Assembly: GCA_023390655.1 (NCBI GenBank)
Contig: JAEWCL010000017.1
Location: 1 to 64,000 of the forward strand
Direction: 5' to 3'
Length of the DNA stretch: 64,000 nt
From: Bacillota bacterium
Lineage (GTDB): Bacteria; Bacillota; Clostridia; Christensenellales; CAG-138
Part shown: in pieces, positions 16,590 to 24,972 of the stretch
Numbering within the stretch: position 1 is the first letter of the stretch
How the letters are laid out: the number at the start of each line of letters is the position of its first letter
Position numbers and translations under genes: made by a program
The notes under the pieces: generated by a model
What the model was told of the DNA's origin: nothing
The model's database searches: none
The model's input: only the letters and a program-made list of their open reading frames with translations

Positions 16590-16624
16590 AAAAAGCTGCC
16601 GCGTTTCCGCCTGCAGCTTTTTTC
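16590..16624. terminator. Terminator after the LUD gene
   Basis: AAAAAGCTGC (16590-16599) pairs with GCAGCTTTTT (16613-16622) around a 13-nt loop, with T-runs on both strands. It ends the minus-strand LUD gene, whose stop is at 16657. Confidence 0.75.
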
Positions 16625-16656
16625 GCGTGTTATAAATGTTATGTAGAGGGCTTCTT

Positions 16657-17268
16657 TCAGTATCCCAGGCTCTCTTGCACAAGCAACACATGCACATCCT
16701 TCACGGCGTTTGTGGGGCGCTCGAGCAACGTCGTAATATGGCACATTCGCTGAGGCGAGGTGCAATCGGAACAGCGGTTGGTCACGGCACACGGAACAGA
16801 AAGATCCAGCCGCCTGGCGTTGGGCGGGCAGGCTTCACGTTTGATGCGGTCAATGCCATCCGCATAATCCTTACAGATTTTATTCTCGCCTGCGATGACG
16901 ATCACTCGCTTGGGTCCGTAGATGAGGCTTGAGACCCGGTTACCCGTTCCGTCAATATTCAACAGCGCGCCGGATTCGAGCACGGCGTTGGAGGAACACA
17001 GGTACACGTCCGCCTTCTGCGCGGCGTCGTGTATAGCCGGAACATCTTCCTTTTGACACTTCCAATGCCAGTAAACAGGATGGCCTGCCTCCTGCAGCGC
17101 TTCATACAATCCAAGGTCGCGTATCGTGACGGAGCCGCCGAAACCTACGCTTGCGCCGTCTTCGATCAAAGTGAGTGCGGCTTCTTTTGCCGCCTGCGCA
17201 TCCTTTATTATCTGCACCTGAAAGCCGCGCTTTTGCAGCATCTGCGCTGCCGTTTCCACCTTGCCCAT
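16657..17268 (-). CDS. LUD domain (LutC/YkgG, DUF162) protein with four-Cys tail
   Basis: This 203-aa single-domain protein covers the LUD fold with VGFGGSVTIRDLGL (about residues 41-54), the SSNAVLESGALLNIDGTGNRV substrate-site region, and GPKRVIVIAGENKI. The C-terminal region has Cys160, Cys166, Cys169 and Cys176, a spacing that could bind iron-sulfur or zinc. In LutABC the LUD protein takes part in lactate oxidation, but solo LUD proteins in Clostridia are uncharacterised and no lutA or lutB partner lies here. The start at 17268 has GGGAGG 7 nt upstream. It is divergent from lepA and has its own promoter. Confidence 0.82.
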   Translation of the reverse strand: MGKVETAAQMLQKRGFQVQIIKDAQAAKEAALTLIEDGASVGFGGSVTIRDLGLYEALQEAGHPVYWHWKCQKEDVPAIHDAAQKADVYLCSSNAVLESGALLNIDGTGNRVSSLIYGPKRVIVIAGENKICKDYADGIDRIKREACPPNARRLDLSVPCAVTNRCSDCTSPQRMCHITTLLERPTNAVKDVHVLLVQESLGY

Positions 17269-17293
17269 ACATTGCCTCCCTGTTGTTTTGTGT

Positions 17294-17323
17294 ATTGTAA
17301 CATACGACGGTATCCGGTAGCAA
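17294..17323 (-). promoter_or_regulatory. Promoter of the LUD gene
   Basis: On the minus strand TTGCTA (17318-17323) is followed after 18 bp by TACAAT (17294-17299). Confidence 0.6.
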
Positions 17324-17332
17324 AGAGCTCTC

Positions 17333-17361
17333 TTGCATTTGCGCTTTTGATACGGTATGAT
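17333..17361 (+). promoter_or_regulatory. Promoter of lepA
   Basis: TTGCAT (17333-17338), a 17-bp spacer and TATGAT (17356-17361) lie 43 bp before the lepA start codon. Confidence 0.65.
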
Positions 17362-17404
17362 CAATTCTGAATACAAATGCCACAAGGAAAAATACGGAGG
17401 TACT

Positions 17405-19207
17405 ATGGCCTTTCCGCGTGAACAGATACGCAACTTTTGCATCATTGCTCATATTGATCATGGCAAGTCTACCCTTGCCGACCGTATGATGGAGCTGACC
17501 GATACCGTATCCAAAAGGGATATGGAAGAACAGCTTTTAGATACTATGGACATCGAGCGTGAGCGCGGCATCACCATCAAGGCGACCGCCGTGCGCATGT
17601 TCTACACCCATACGGATGGCAAGCAGTACATGTTCAACCTGATTGATACGCCGGGCCATGTGGACTTTACCTATGAGGTCAGCCGCGCGCTTGCCGCGTG
17701 CGAAGGCGCGATATTGGTAGTGGACGCGACACAGGGCATCGAGGCGCAGACGCTTGCAAACGTGTATCTCGCCATTGACAACGGGCTTGAAATTATGCCC
17801 GTCATCAATAAAATTGATCTTCCCAGCGCGCAGCCGGAGCATACCATCAAGGAGATTGAGGATGTCATCGGCATTCCGGCAGAAGATGCGCCGCGTGTTT
17901 CCGCAAAATCCGGCGAAAACGTACCGATGATTCTCGAACAGCTGATCGACCTGATCCCGCCGCCCAAGGGAGACAGCGAAGCTCCGCTTCAGGCGCTGAT
18001 ATTCGATTGCTATTACGATAACTATAAGGGCGCTGTCAGCTACGTGCGCGTCAAGGAAGGCTCGGTGCGCCCCGGCATGACCATCCGCATGATGAGCTCC
18101 GGACATGAATTTGACGTAACGGAGGTGGGCGTGTTTACGCCCTCGCACCGCCCGGTGGAAGAACTGACGGCGGGGGAGGTCGGCTACATTGCCGCTTCCA
18201 TTAAAAGCGTTGCGGAAACCAAGGTGGGCGATACGATTACGGATGCGGAAAATCCCGCAAAGGAAGCGCTGTCCGGTTACCAGCAGGCGCACCCCATGGT
18301 GTTCTGCGGCATCTATCCCGCCGATGGCTCCCGCTATAACGATTTGAAGGACGCTCTGGATAAATTGAAGCTTAACGACGCTTCGCTTACCTATGAGCCG
18401 GAAACCTCCATCGCGCTTGGGTTTGGGTTCCGATGCGGCTTTTTAGGGCTGTTGCATATGGAAATCATTCAGGAGCGCTTGGAGCGTGAGTTCGATCTCG
18501 ATCTTGTCACCACCGCACCCAGCGTTATCTATCGCGTCAAGATGGAGGATGGGGAAGAGCGGGTGATCGATAACCCCTCGAACCTCCCTAACCCCACGAC
18601 GATTGCCTACATGGAAGAGCCCATGGTGGATGCGCATATCATGACGCCTTCGTCCTTTGTCGGCACCATAATGGAGCTTTGTCAGGAAAAGCGCGGCATC
18701 TTCGTGGACATGAAATATATTGAAGAGACCCGCGTCAACATCCATTATGAGCTGCCGCTCAACGAAATCATCTATGATTTCTTCGACCAGCTCAAATCCC
18801 GTTCGCGCGGCTACGCTTCCTTTGATTATGAGCTTAAGGCGTACATGCGCTCGGACCTTGTAAAGCTGGACTTCTTGCTCAACGGCGATATGTGCGACGC
18901 GCTTTCTACCATCGTCCACCGGGATAAGGCCTATAACAAGGGCCGCGCGGTGGCGGAAAAATTGAAGGACGTCATTCCACGCCAGCAGTTTGAAATTCCC
19001 ATCCAGGCTGCCATCGGCGGCAAGGTAATCGCGCGTGAAACCGTCAAGGCCATGCGCAAGGACGTCTTAGCCAAGTGCTATGGCGGCGATATCACGCGTA
19101 AAAAGAAGCTGCTGGAGAAACAGAAGGAAGGCAAAAAGCGCATGCGGCAGGTAGGCTCCGTGGAGGTTCCGAGCGAGGCCTTCATGAGCGTGCTGCGCAT
19201 CAACTGA
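17405..19207 (+). CDS. lepA: Elongation factor 4 (LepA), ribosome-associated GTPase
   Basis: The 600-aa protein has the usual LepA length. The GTPase domain shows G1 AHIDHGKST, G2 in RGITIKATAV, G3 DTPGHVDF and G4 NKIDLP. It continues through domain II, the EF-G-like III and V domains, and the LepA-specific C-terminal domain ending in KKLLEKQKEGKKRMRQ and VPSEAF. It binds translating ribosomes and assists translocation or initiation under stress. The ATG at 17405 has GGAGG 5 nt upstream; an in-frame upstream ATG would add a tail not seen in the family. It is followed at once by a SLOG-fold gene on the same strand. Confidence 0.97.
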   Translation: MAFPREQIRNFCIIAHIDHGKSTLADRMMELTDTVSKRDMEEQLLDTMDIERERGITIKATAVRMFYTHTDGKQYMFNLIDTPGHVDFTYEVSRALAACEGAILVVDATQGIEAQTLANVYLAIDNGLEIMPVINKIDLPSAQPEHTIKEIEDVIGIPAEDAPRVSAKSGENVPMILEQLIDLIPPPKGDSEAPLQALIFDCYYDNYKGAVSYVRVKEGSVRPGMTIRMMSSGHEFDVTEVGVFTPSHRPVEELTAGEVGYIAASIKSVAETKVGDTITDAENPAKEALSGYQQAHPMVFCGIYPADGSRYNDLKDALDKLKLNDASLTYEPETSIALGFGFRCGFLGLLHMEIIQERLEREFDLDLVTTAPSVIYRVKMEDGEERVIDNPSNLPNPTTIAYMEEPMVDAHIMTPSSFVGTIMELCQEKRGIFVDMKYIEETRVNIHYELPLNEIIYDFFDQLKSRSRGYASFDYELKAYMRSDLVKLDFLLNGDMCDALSTIVHRDKAYNKGRAVAEKLKDVIPRQQFEIPIQAAIGGKVIARETVKAMRKDVLAKCYGGDITRKKKLLEKQKEGKKRMRQVGSVEVPSEAFMSVLRIN

Positions 19208-19208
19208 T

Positions 19209-19550
19209 ATGAAGGTGGCGGTAGTTGGCTCCCGCACATTGCGGGACGTGGACCTTGCAGCGTACATACCGCCGGAAGCGGAGGAGATCATCACCGGCGG
19301 CGCATATGGGATCGATACATTGGCGGAAGCGTATGCGAACAGCCGCGGCATCCCGGTGCGCGTCTTTCGGCCCGCCTACGAGCTTTTAGGCAAGTGGGCG
19401 CCGCTTGCAAGAAACGATCAGATCGTGGACGCGGCAGACTTGGTAGTGGCCGTATGGGACGGCGTTTCCACCGGCACGCGCTATACCATCAACCGCGCGC
19501 AGAAGCTCAATAAGCCTGTGAAAATCTATGTAGTGGAACGGGATGGCTAA
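19209..19550 (+). CDS. SLOG-fold protein (DprA/YspA-like nucleotide-binding domain)
   Basis: This 113-aa protein is a single small SLOG Rossmannoid domain. It has an N-terminal KVAVVGSRT, a nucleotide-binding ITGGAYGIDTLAEAYA, and later WDGVSTGTRYTINRAQ, the pattern of short SLOG proteins related to DprA, YspA and YpsA. It starts 2 nt after the lepA stop, so it is cotranscribed with lepA. SLOG proteins sense or process nucleotide signals or bind nucleic acid, but this stand-alone subfamily has no assigned role. Its stop codon lies inside a terminator stem. Confidence 0.8.
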   Translation: MKVAVVGSRTLRDVDLAAYIPPEAEEIITGGAYGIDTLAEAYANSRGIPVRVFRPAYELLGKWAPLARNDQIVDAADLVVAVWDGVSTGTRYTINRAQKLNKPVKIYVVERDG

Positions 19551-19566
19551 GGCCATTCCGTTTTGG
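19538..19566 (+). terminator. Terminator overlapping the SLOG gene stop codon
   Basis: A 10-bp stem (19538-19547 with 19552-19561, one G-T wobble) encloses a 4-nt loop that contains the stop codon. TTTT follows. Confidence 0.65.
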
Positions 19567-19723
19567 TCTCAGCAAAGTTTCCGCAGGAAACTTTGCTGAG
19601 ACTACCGGGCATTTTTGATGTTCGGTTCTTGCATTCTGCAAGAACCGTCACCCTGAGACGTCCTCTAAGGTGTCATTTTGCGCCGCGCATGTCGCCACAA
19701 AATGACGGACTGAAAACCTCAGG
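19566..19723. repeat. Cluster of three palindromes, possible mobile intergenic repeat
   Basis: Three hairpins lie in 160 bp. The first is a perfect 17-bp stem with a 3-nt loop (19566-19582 with 19586-19602). The second is a perfect 11-bp stem with a 3-nt loop (19623-19633 with 19637-19647). The third is a nested pair: an inner 9-bp stem (19672-19680 with 19698-19706) inside an outer CCTGAG/CTCAGG (19652-19657 with 19718-19723). No convincing coding frame is present. The density is far above that of the terminators elsewhere, suggesting a REP/MITE-like element or the remains of one. Confidence 0.55.
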
Positions 19724-19807
19724 CTGCGTGTATTTCTGTGTTTTTCATAAGTTAGGCTCGTTGATGGTCTAAACGGGATGGTTAAGCGTCCTGTAATTTG
19801 TGTCGCT

Positions 19808-20965
19808 TTACAAATTGGCTTCCTCTAAAAAATACTGCAAGGCCGCGTTCTGCAGATCAAGCCCCTGTTTCGTCAGATAGGCATGCATCGGGGATAAAAC
19901 AAGCCAGCCTTTTTGCCGCAGGATCTCCACGGATTTTGGGTAACAGGCGGCAAACGGTTTATGAAACCGCTCCTGAAAGTCTCTTAAGGGAATTCCCGCA
20001 CTGGTCCGCAGGCCGACCATGACGGTTTCAAAGGCCTCTTCGTTTGCGGGGATGCCATGCAGCGCTTTTTGCGCAAGCGGCATTGCCGCTTCCTTTATAT
20101 ATGCTGCAATATCATCTGCATTGCTCCAGCGCGTCCATTGCGGGAGGCCGCTCATATTCAATCGCCAGGCCGAATGCGCGCCAGCGCCCAGGCCAAGGTA
20201 AGCGCCGTTTGCCCAGTAGTTGAGATTGTGGCGGCAAACGTAGCCCGGCTTTGCAAAATTGGAGATTTCATAGCGTACATATCCCTGCTGCGTGAGATAC
20301 GCAATGCCCGCATCCTGCATTTCGTACACATCGTCTTCATCGGGCAGGGTTTCACGCTTGGCGGCAACATCGTCAAACAGCGCTGTTCCTTCCTCTAATA
20401 TCAGCCCGTAGGCCGAGATATGCTCCGGACAAAGCGATGTGAGTCCCTCCAGTGTAGATAAATACGCTTCTTTCGTCTGTCCCGGCAGGCCGTGCATGAC
20501 GTCCGCATTGATGTTTGTAAAGCCCGCTTCCCGCGCAAGGCGGAAGGAGTCGAAAAATGCCGCGCTGGTATGGATGCGCCCGATTCGCTGCAGCAACTCA
20601 TCCTGCAAGCTCTGTACGCCTATGGAGAGGCGGTTGACGCCCGCCTCGCGGTAAGACGAAAGGGTTTCTCTTGTCAGCGTACCGGGATTGCATTCAAACG
20701 TAATTTCTGCATCCGTCGCAATCGAAAACTGCCGCTTCAATTCCTGCAGCAGCGCTGTGGCCTGTTTGCCTGAAAGCAGGGAGGGCGTGCCGCCGCCAAA
20801 GAATACGGTATCAATCGTATCCCAGGGTTGCCTGGAGAGCGCGCGGATTTCCGCATGCAGCGCCTCAAGGTAGCGTTCCATAAGCTCAGGCTGCGCAAGC
20901 GAAAAAAAGTCGCAATAGCGGCATTTTCGAACGCAAAACGGAATATGCACATAAAGACCCGGCAT
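19808..20965 (-). CDS. hemW: Radical SAM heme chaperone HemW (HemN-like)
   Basis: The 385-aa protein begins with LYVHIPFCVRKCRYCDF. The radical-SAM cysteines are Cys11, Cys15 and Cys18 (CxxxCxxC). The next residue is Asp-Phe-Phe rather than the extra Cys of true coproporphyrinogen dehydrogenase HemN, which assigns it to HemW, a heme-binding chaperone. Downstream come FFGGGTPSLL, the SIGVQS segment and the C-terminal HemN-type domain (about 300-385). AAGGAAA precedes the ATG. In many Firmicutes hemW sits between lepA and hrcA on the same strand; here it is in that place but inverted, with a palindrome cluster at one side. Confidence 0.92.
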   Translation of the reverse strand: MPGLYVHIPFCVRKCRYCDFFSLAQPELMERYLEALHAEIRALSRQPWDTIDTVFFGGGTPSLLSGKQATALLQELKRQFSIATDAEITFECNPGTLTRETLSSYREAGVNRLSIGVQSLQDELLQRIGRIHTSAAFFDSFRLAREAGFTNINADVMHGLPGQTKEAYLSTLEGLTSLCPEHISAYGLILEEGTALFDDVAAKRETLPDEDDVYEMQDAGIAYLTQQGYVRYEISNFAKPGYVCRHNLNYWANGAYLGLGAGAHSAWRLNMSGLPQWTRWSNADDIAAYIKEAAMPLAQKALHGIPANEEAFETVMVGLRTSAGIPLRDFQERFHKPFAACYPKSVEILRQKGWLVLSPMHAYLTKQGLDLQNAALQYFLEEANL

Positions 20966-21170
20966 AAAGTTTCCTTTCTTGCAACAGGGACGCCAAACTC
21001 ATTCTTTATTTATACCATACAATAGACAAGATACAAAATCCGCTTGGTCAGGATTGCGCCTTTTCGCCCAAGGACAGGCCGGTTTGGTGCCCGAGTGCGC
21101 ACAGTTTCCGGCAGACGAAAAACCCCACGCTTTTGTTTCCACTTTGTCACAATGGAACATTTGCGTTCTA

Positions 21171-21199
21171 TTGACAAAGACTATGGGGAGTGCTATTTT
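21171..21199 (+). promoter_or_regulatory. Sigma-A promoter of the hrcA-grpE-dnaK operon
   Basis: TTGACA (21171-21176), a 17-bp spacer and TATTTT (21194-21199) are followed 13 bp later by the CIRCE operator. No gene is visible in 20966-21170, which must also hold the hemW promoter on the other strand. Confidence 0.85.
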
Positions 21200-21211
21200 A
21201 TTTGTAGTGAT

Positions 21212-21238
21212 TTAGCACTCATCAATATAGAGTGCTAA
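21212..21238 (+). promoter_or_regulatory. CIRCE operator (HrcA binding site), perfect consensus
   Basis: TTAGCACTC (21212-21220), a 9-nt spacer and GAGTGCTAA (21230-21238) match the CIRCE consensus exactly. The site lies between the -10 box and the hrcA start, so HrcA would repress its own operon. Confidence 0.97.
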
Positions 21239-21279
21239 CACATTCAAGGATAGGCACTACGGGGAAAGGAGGCGCGGCG

Positions 21280-22323
21280 ATGGAACTGGATGCAAGGAAA
21301 ATGCGTATTTTGCAGGCGATCATAGACGACTATATTCTGACGGCTGCGCCCGTTGGTTCCCGCAGTATATCCAAACGCGCGGATTTTAATGTCTCTTCCG
21401 CCACCATCCGCAACGAGATGAGCGATCTGGAGGAGCTTGGATATCTGGAGCAGCCGCATACTTCGGCGGGGCGCATTCCGTCCAACAAGGCGTACCGGCT
21501 GTATGTCAACCATATGATGCAGCGCGCGCAGCTCAACGATCAGGAGCGCCGTATGATCCGCGCTTATTTTACGAGCAGGATGGATCAGGTAGAGGGTCTT
21601 GTGCGGCAGACGGCAACCGCGCTTTCGGAGATTACCCGCTATACGGCAATGGTAATGCCCCCGCAGATCGACTCCGTGCGCATCAAGCATATTCAGCTGG
21701 TACAGCTCAACGCGGAGCGCGTGCTGCTTGTGCTGGTGACGGACAACGGCATTATCCGGGATGTCATGCTGCGCATGCCGGAAGGGATGAACGCCCAGGA
21801 TCTGGACCGGTTTTCGGGCCGCATGAATGCGCTGCTGCGGGATATGCGGCTCGATCAGGTGGCTGTGGATGAGATATTGGGGATGGGAGAAGAGATGAGT
21901 GCTGAGCGTATGTTCTTCCATAATATTATGGAAGCGCTTGAACGCCACGTGCACGGCAATTCCCCTAAGGTGGAACTTTCCGGCGCTACCAATATCCTGC
22001 ATTATCCCGAGTACAGCGATATGAACAAGGTCAAGGGATTTCTTGCGGCGTTGGAGGGGAAGGATACGCTCTACGGCATGCTCAAAAAGGCTTCGCGGCT
22101 GGAATTTTCCATCTCCATCGGCGAAGAGAACGAGCCGGACCAGTTAAAGGATTGCAGCGTCGTCACCGCCACATACCGTATCGGCAACGAGCCAATGGGC
22201 TCGTTTGGAATTATTGGTCCCACGCGCATGCATTATGGCCGCGTGCTTTCCATTTTAGAATACATGCAGCTGAGTCTTTCCGAGGCCCTTGCCGGGCTTT
22301 TGGAGCAGGACCGGCTTGAATAG
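21280..22323 (+). CDS. hrcA: Heat-inducible transcription repressor HrcA
   Basis: The 347-aa protein has an N-terminal winged helix (about residues 1-80) with DARKMRILQAII, the recognition region VSSATIRNEMSDLEELGYL and the HTSAGRIPS wing. The GAF-like dimerisation domain follows and the C-terminal HrcA region ends near ALAGLLEQ. It binds CIRCE and represses hrcA-grpE-dnaK-dnaJ until GroEL becomes limiting. The start at 21280 has AAAGGAGG 8 nt upstream. grpE follows after 16 nt. Confidence 0.96.
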   Translation: MELDARKMRILQAIIDDYILTAAPVGSRSISKRADFNVSSATIRNEMSDLEELGYLEQPHTSAGRIPSNKAYRLYVNHMMQRAQLNDQERRMIRAYFTSRMDQVEGLVRQTATALSEITRYTAMVMPPQIDSVRIKHIQLVQLNAERVLLVLVTDNGIIRDVMLRMPEGMNAQDLDRFSGRMNALLRDMRLDQVAVDEILGMGEEMSAERMFFHNIMEALERHVHGNSPKVELSGATNILHYPEYSDMNKVKGFLAALEGKDTLYGMLKKASRLEFSISIGEENEPDQLKDCSVVTATYRIGNEPMGSFGIIGPTRMHYGRVLSILEYMQLSLSEALAGLLEQDRLE

Positions 22324-22339
22324 GCAACTGGAGGAAGTT

Positions 22340-22924
22340 ATGGCAAGAAAGACCGCGAATGAAAAGGCCCCCATACAGGAGGAAACCCCGGTAGTCAGCG
22401 ATCAGGCAGCGGAGCAGGCTGCCGCAAACGAAACACAGGAAGAGGAAACCATCAAACTGAGCAAGACCGAATTTGACACCGTGAAAGCGCATATTGAGGC
22501 GCTCAAAAAGGAAAAAGACGAAGCAATTGCGTTGGCGCAGCGCCTGCAGGCGGATTTTGACAATTACCGCAAACGCAACGCCACTTTAAAGGCGGACAGT
22601 TACCAGGAGGGGATGCGGGATTGCGTAAAAGCACTGATTCCCTCACTTGATAACTTTGATCTTGCCGTAAACAATATGGAGAACGTGGATCCCTGTTATC
22701 TTGACGGTGTCAAGATGGTGCAGCGCGCGCTGCTGGATTCCCTTGGTAAACTGGGGCTTTCGGAAGTGCCTTCCGAGGGCGTATTTGACCCCAACCTGCA
22801 CAACGCCGTTCTGCAGGAACCGGCGGAGGGCAAGGAGTCCGGTGAAATTCTCGAAATTCTCCAAAAGGGTTATGAGATGAACGGCAGGATCTTGCGCCAC
22901 ACCATGGTCAAGGTAGCGGAATAA
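22340..22924 (+). CDS. grpE: Nucleotide exchange factor GrpE
   Basis: The 194-aa protein has an acidic, disordered N-terminus (about residues 1-45). A long helical coiled-coil (about 46-95) contains RLQADFDNYRKRN, the GrpE signature. A C-terminal beta domain includes GVFDPNLHNAVL and ILQKGYEMNGRILRHTMVKVAE. It drives ADP release from DnaK. GGAGG lies 5-6 nt before the ATG. It is the second gene of the heat-shock operon, 100 bp before dnaK. Confidence 0.96.
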   Translation: MARKTANEKAPIQEETPVVSDQAAEQAAANETQEEETIKLSKTEFDTVKAHIEALKKEKDEAIALAQRLQADFDNYRKRNATLKADSYQEGMRDCVKALIPSLDNFDLAVNNMENVDPCYLDGVKMVQRALLDSLGKLGLSEVPSEGVFDPNLHNAVLQEPAEGKESGEILEILQKGYEMNGRILRHTMVKVAE

Positions 22925-23025
22925 CACATAGGCGCTTTACAGATCATAAATAACGCGTATATGCTGCAGTGCTGCGGCATTTGATAAACAGGAATAGTTA
23001 GGTTGATTATAGGAGGATTAGGGTC

Positions 23026-24858
23026 ATGGGCAAAATTATCGGTATTGATTTGGGTACCACCAACTCCTGCGTTGCAGTGCTCGAAGGTGGCGAACCTGTT
23101 GTTATCCCCAATGCGGAGGGGGCGCGCACCACGCCTTCCGTCATAGCGTTCAAGGATCAGGAGCGCCTCGTCGGCCAAGTCGCAAAGCGTCAGGCCATCA
23201 CGAACCCGGAGCGCACCATTGCGTCCATCAAGCGTGAAATGGGCACGTCCCATAAGGTGCATGTAGACGGCAAGGACTATACCCCACAGGAAATTTCCGC
23301 AATGATCCTGCGCAAGCTCAAGCAGGATGCGGAAGCATACCTCGGGGAAACGGTATCCCAGGCGGTTATCACCGTTCCCGCTTACTTCAGCGACAGCCAA
23401 CGCCAGGCCACGAAGGATGCGGGCCGTATCGCGGGCCTTGAAGTGCTGCGCATCATCAATGAACCCACGGCGGCCTCCCTTGCCTATGGCATGGATAAGG
23501 AAGTCAATCAGAAAATCCTCGTCTACGATTTGGGCGGCGGTACGTTCGACGTATCCATCCTTGAAATCGGCGACGGCGTGTTTGAAGTGCTTGCCACCAA
23601 TGGCGACAACCGCCTGGGCGGCGATGACTTTGACCAGCGCGTAATGGAGTATATCGCGGCCGAATATCGGAAAGAAACCGGCATTGATTTAAGGAACGAC
23701 CGCAAGGCGCTCCAGCGCTTGAAGGAAGCCGCTGAAAAAGCAAAGATTGAGCTTTCCGGCGTAGTGTCTTCCGATATCAACCTGCCGTTCATCACGATGG
23801 ACGCTTCCGGCCCCAGGCACTTGGAAATGTCCCTGACCCGTGCGAAGTTCAATGAGCTGATTTCCGATTATGTCGACAAGACCAAGGATTGCATGCTCAA
23901 GGCGCTGCGCGACGCGAGCCTTTCCGCGGATAAGATCGATAAGGTCATACTCGTTGGCGGTTCAAGCCGTATCCCCTTGGTACAGGAGATGGTCAAGAAC
24001 GTGACCGGCAAAGAGCCCTTTAAGGGCATCAATCCGGATGAATGCGTTGCCCTTGGCGCTGCCATCCAGGCGGGCGTATTGGGCGGCGAGGTCAAGGATA
24101 TCCTGCTGCTTGACGTCACGCCGTTGTCCCTTGGCATTGAGACCGTGGGCGGCGTCTTCACGCGGCTGATTGACCGCAACACCACCATCCCGACGAAGAA
24201 GAGCCAAATTTTCTCCACCGCGGCGGACGGCCAGACCTCCGTTGAAGTGCATGTGCTCCAGGGCGAGCGTGAGATGGCGCAGTACAATAAAACCCTGGGC
24301 CGCTTCCAGCTCGCAGGCATTGCGCCCGCACCCCGCGGCGTACCGCAGATCGAGGTCACGTTTGATATTGACGCAAACGGCATCGTGCATGTAAGCGCCA
24401 AGGATCTTGGTACCGGCCATGAGCAGAAGGTGACGATCACCGCTTCCACCAACCTCAACGAGGATGAAATCAAGCGTGCCGTCAATGAAGCGGAGCGGTT
24501 TGCCGATGAAGACAAGAAACGCAAGGAAGAGGTAGAGACCCGCAACCATGCGGACCAGCTCGTTTACACTACAGAAAAGACGCTCAAGGAGCTCGGTGAT
24601 AAAGTCTCTTCCGACGATAAGTCTAAAATTGAGGCTGCGCTCTCCGATCTTCGGAAGACGCTCGAAGGCGACGACAGCGCCATGATCAAGGCCGCGTCCG
24701 AAAAGCTCACTGAAGTTTCCTACGAAATTTTCGGCAAGATCTATCAGCAGGCCCAGACTGAAAACCCCGGCCAGGCGGCAGGCGGCAGTGCTTCCGCTTC
24801 CAACGACGGTACCGTGGTAGACGCCGATTACGAAGTAGTGGACGACGACAAGAAGTAA
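23026..24858 (+). CDS. dnaK: Chaperone protein DnaK (Hsp70)
   Basis: The 610-aa protein has the Firmicutes DnaK length, without the roughly 25-residue insert of the Gram-negative ATPase domain. It shows the Hsp70 signatures GIDLGTTNS (residues 4-12), VYDLGGGTFDVS (about 165-176) and VILVGGSSRIPLV (about 305-317). The linker DILLLDVTPLSLGIETVGG and a substrate-binding domain with an alpha-helical lid follow, and the tail ends in acidic residues and DDDKK. TAGGAGG lies before the ATG. A terminator follows, so dnaK can be made in excess over dnaJ. Confidence 0.97.
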   Translation: MGKIIGIDLGTTNSCVAVLEGGEPVVIPNAEGARTTPSVIAFKDQERLVGQVAKRQAITNPERTIASIKREMGTSHKVHVDGKDYTPQEISAMILRKLKQDAEAYLGETVSQAVITVPAYFSDSQRQATKDAGRIAGLEVLRIINEPTAASLAYGMDKEVNQKILVYDLGGGTFDVSILEIGDGVFEVLATNGDNRLGGDDFDQRVMEYIAAEYRKETGIDLRNDRKALQRLKEAAEKAKIELSGVVSSDINLPFITMDASGPRHLEMSLTRAKFNELISDYVDKTKDCMLKALRDASLSADKIDKVILVGGSSRIPLVQEMVKNVTGKEPFKGINPDECVALGAAIQAGVLGGEVKDILLLDVTPLSLGIETVGGVFTRLIDRNTTIPTKKSQIFSTAADGQTSVEVHVLQGEREMAQYNKTLGRFQLAGIAPAPRGVPQIEVTFDIDANGIVHVSAKDLGTGHEQKVTITASTNLNEDEIKRAVNEAERFADEDKKRKEEVETRNHADQLVYTTEKTLKELGDKVSSDDKSKIEAALSDLRKTLEGDDSAMIKAASEKLTEVSYEIFGKIYQQAQTENPGQAAGGSASASNDGTVVDADYEVVDDDKK

Positions 24859-24878
24859 GCATATAATAAGAGCGGTTG

Positions 24879-24907
24879 GGGGCGGGTCAAAAAGCCCGCC
24901 CCTTTTT
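24879..24907 (+). terminator. Terminator between dnaK and dnaJ
   Basis: GGGGCGGG (24879-24886) pairs with CCCGCCCC (24895-24902), and TTTTT follows. It would reduce readthrough into dnaJ. Confidence 0.88.
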
Positions 24908-24972
24908 ATGAAATTTCCAGGATGAACGGCTCATGAGCCTTGATATAAAGCTTTGGGGGAGAGGGATGTCCT

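Noticed and set aside
19563..19772. Open frame through the palindrome cluster
   Set aside because: It is produced by the inverted repeats, has no ribosome binding site and no protein-like composition.
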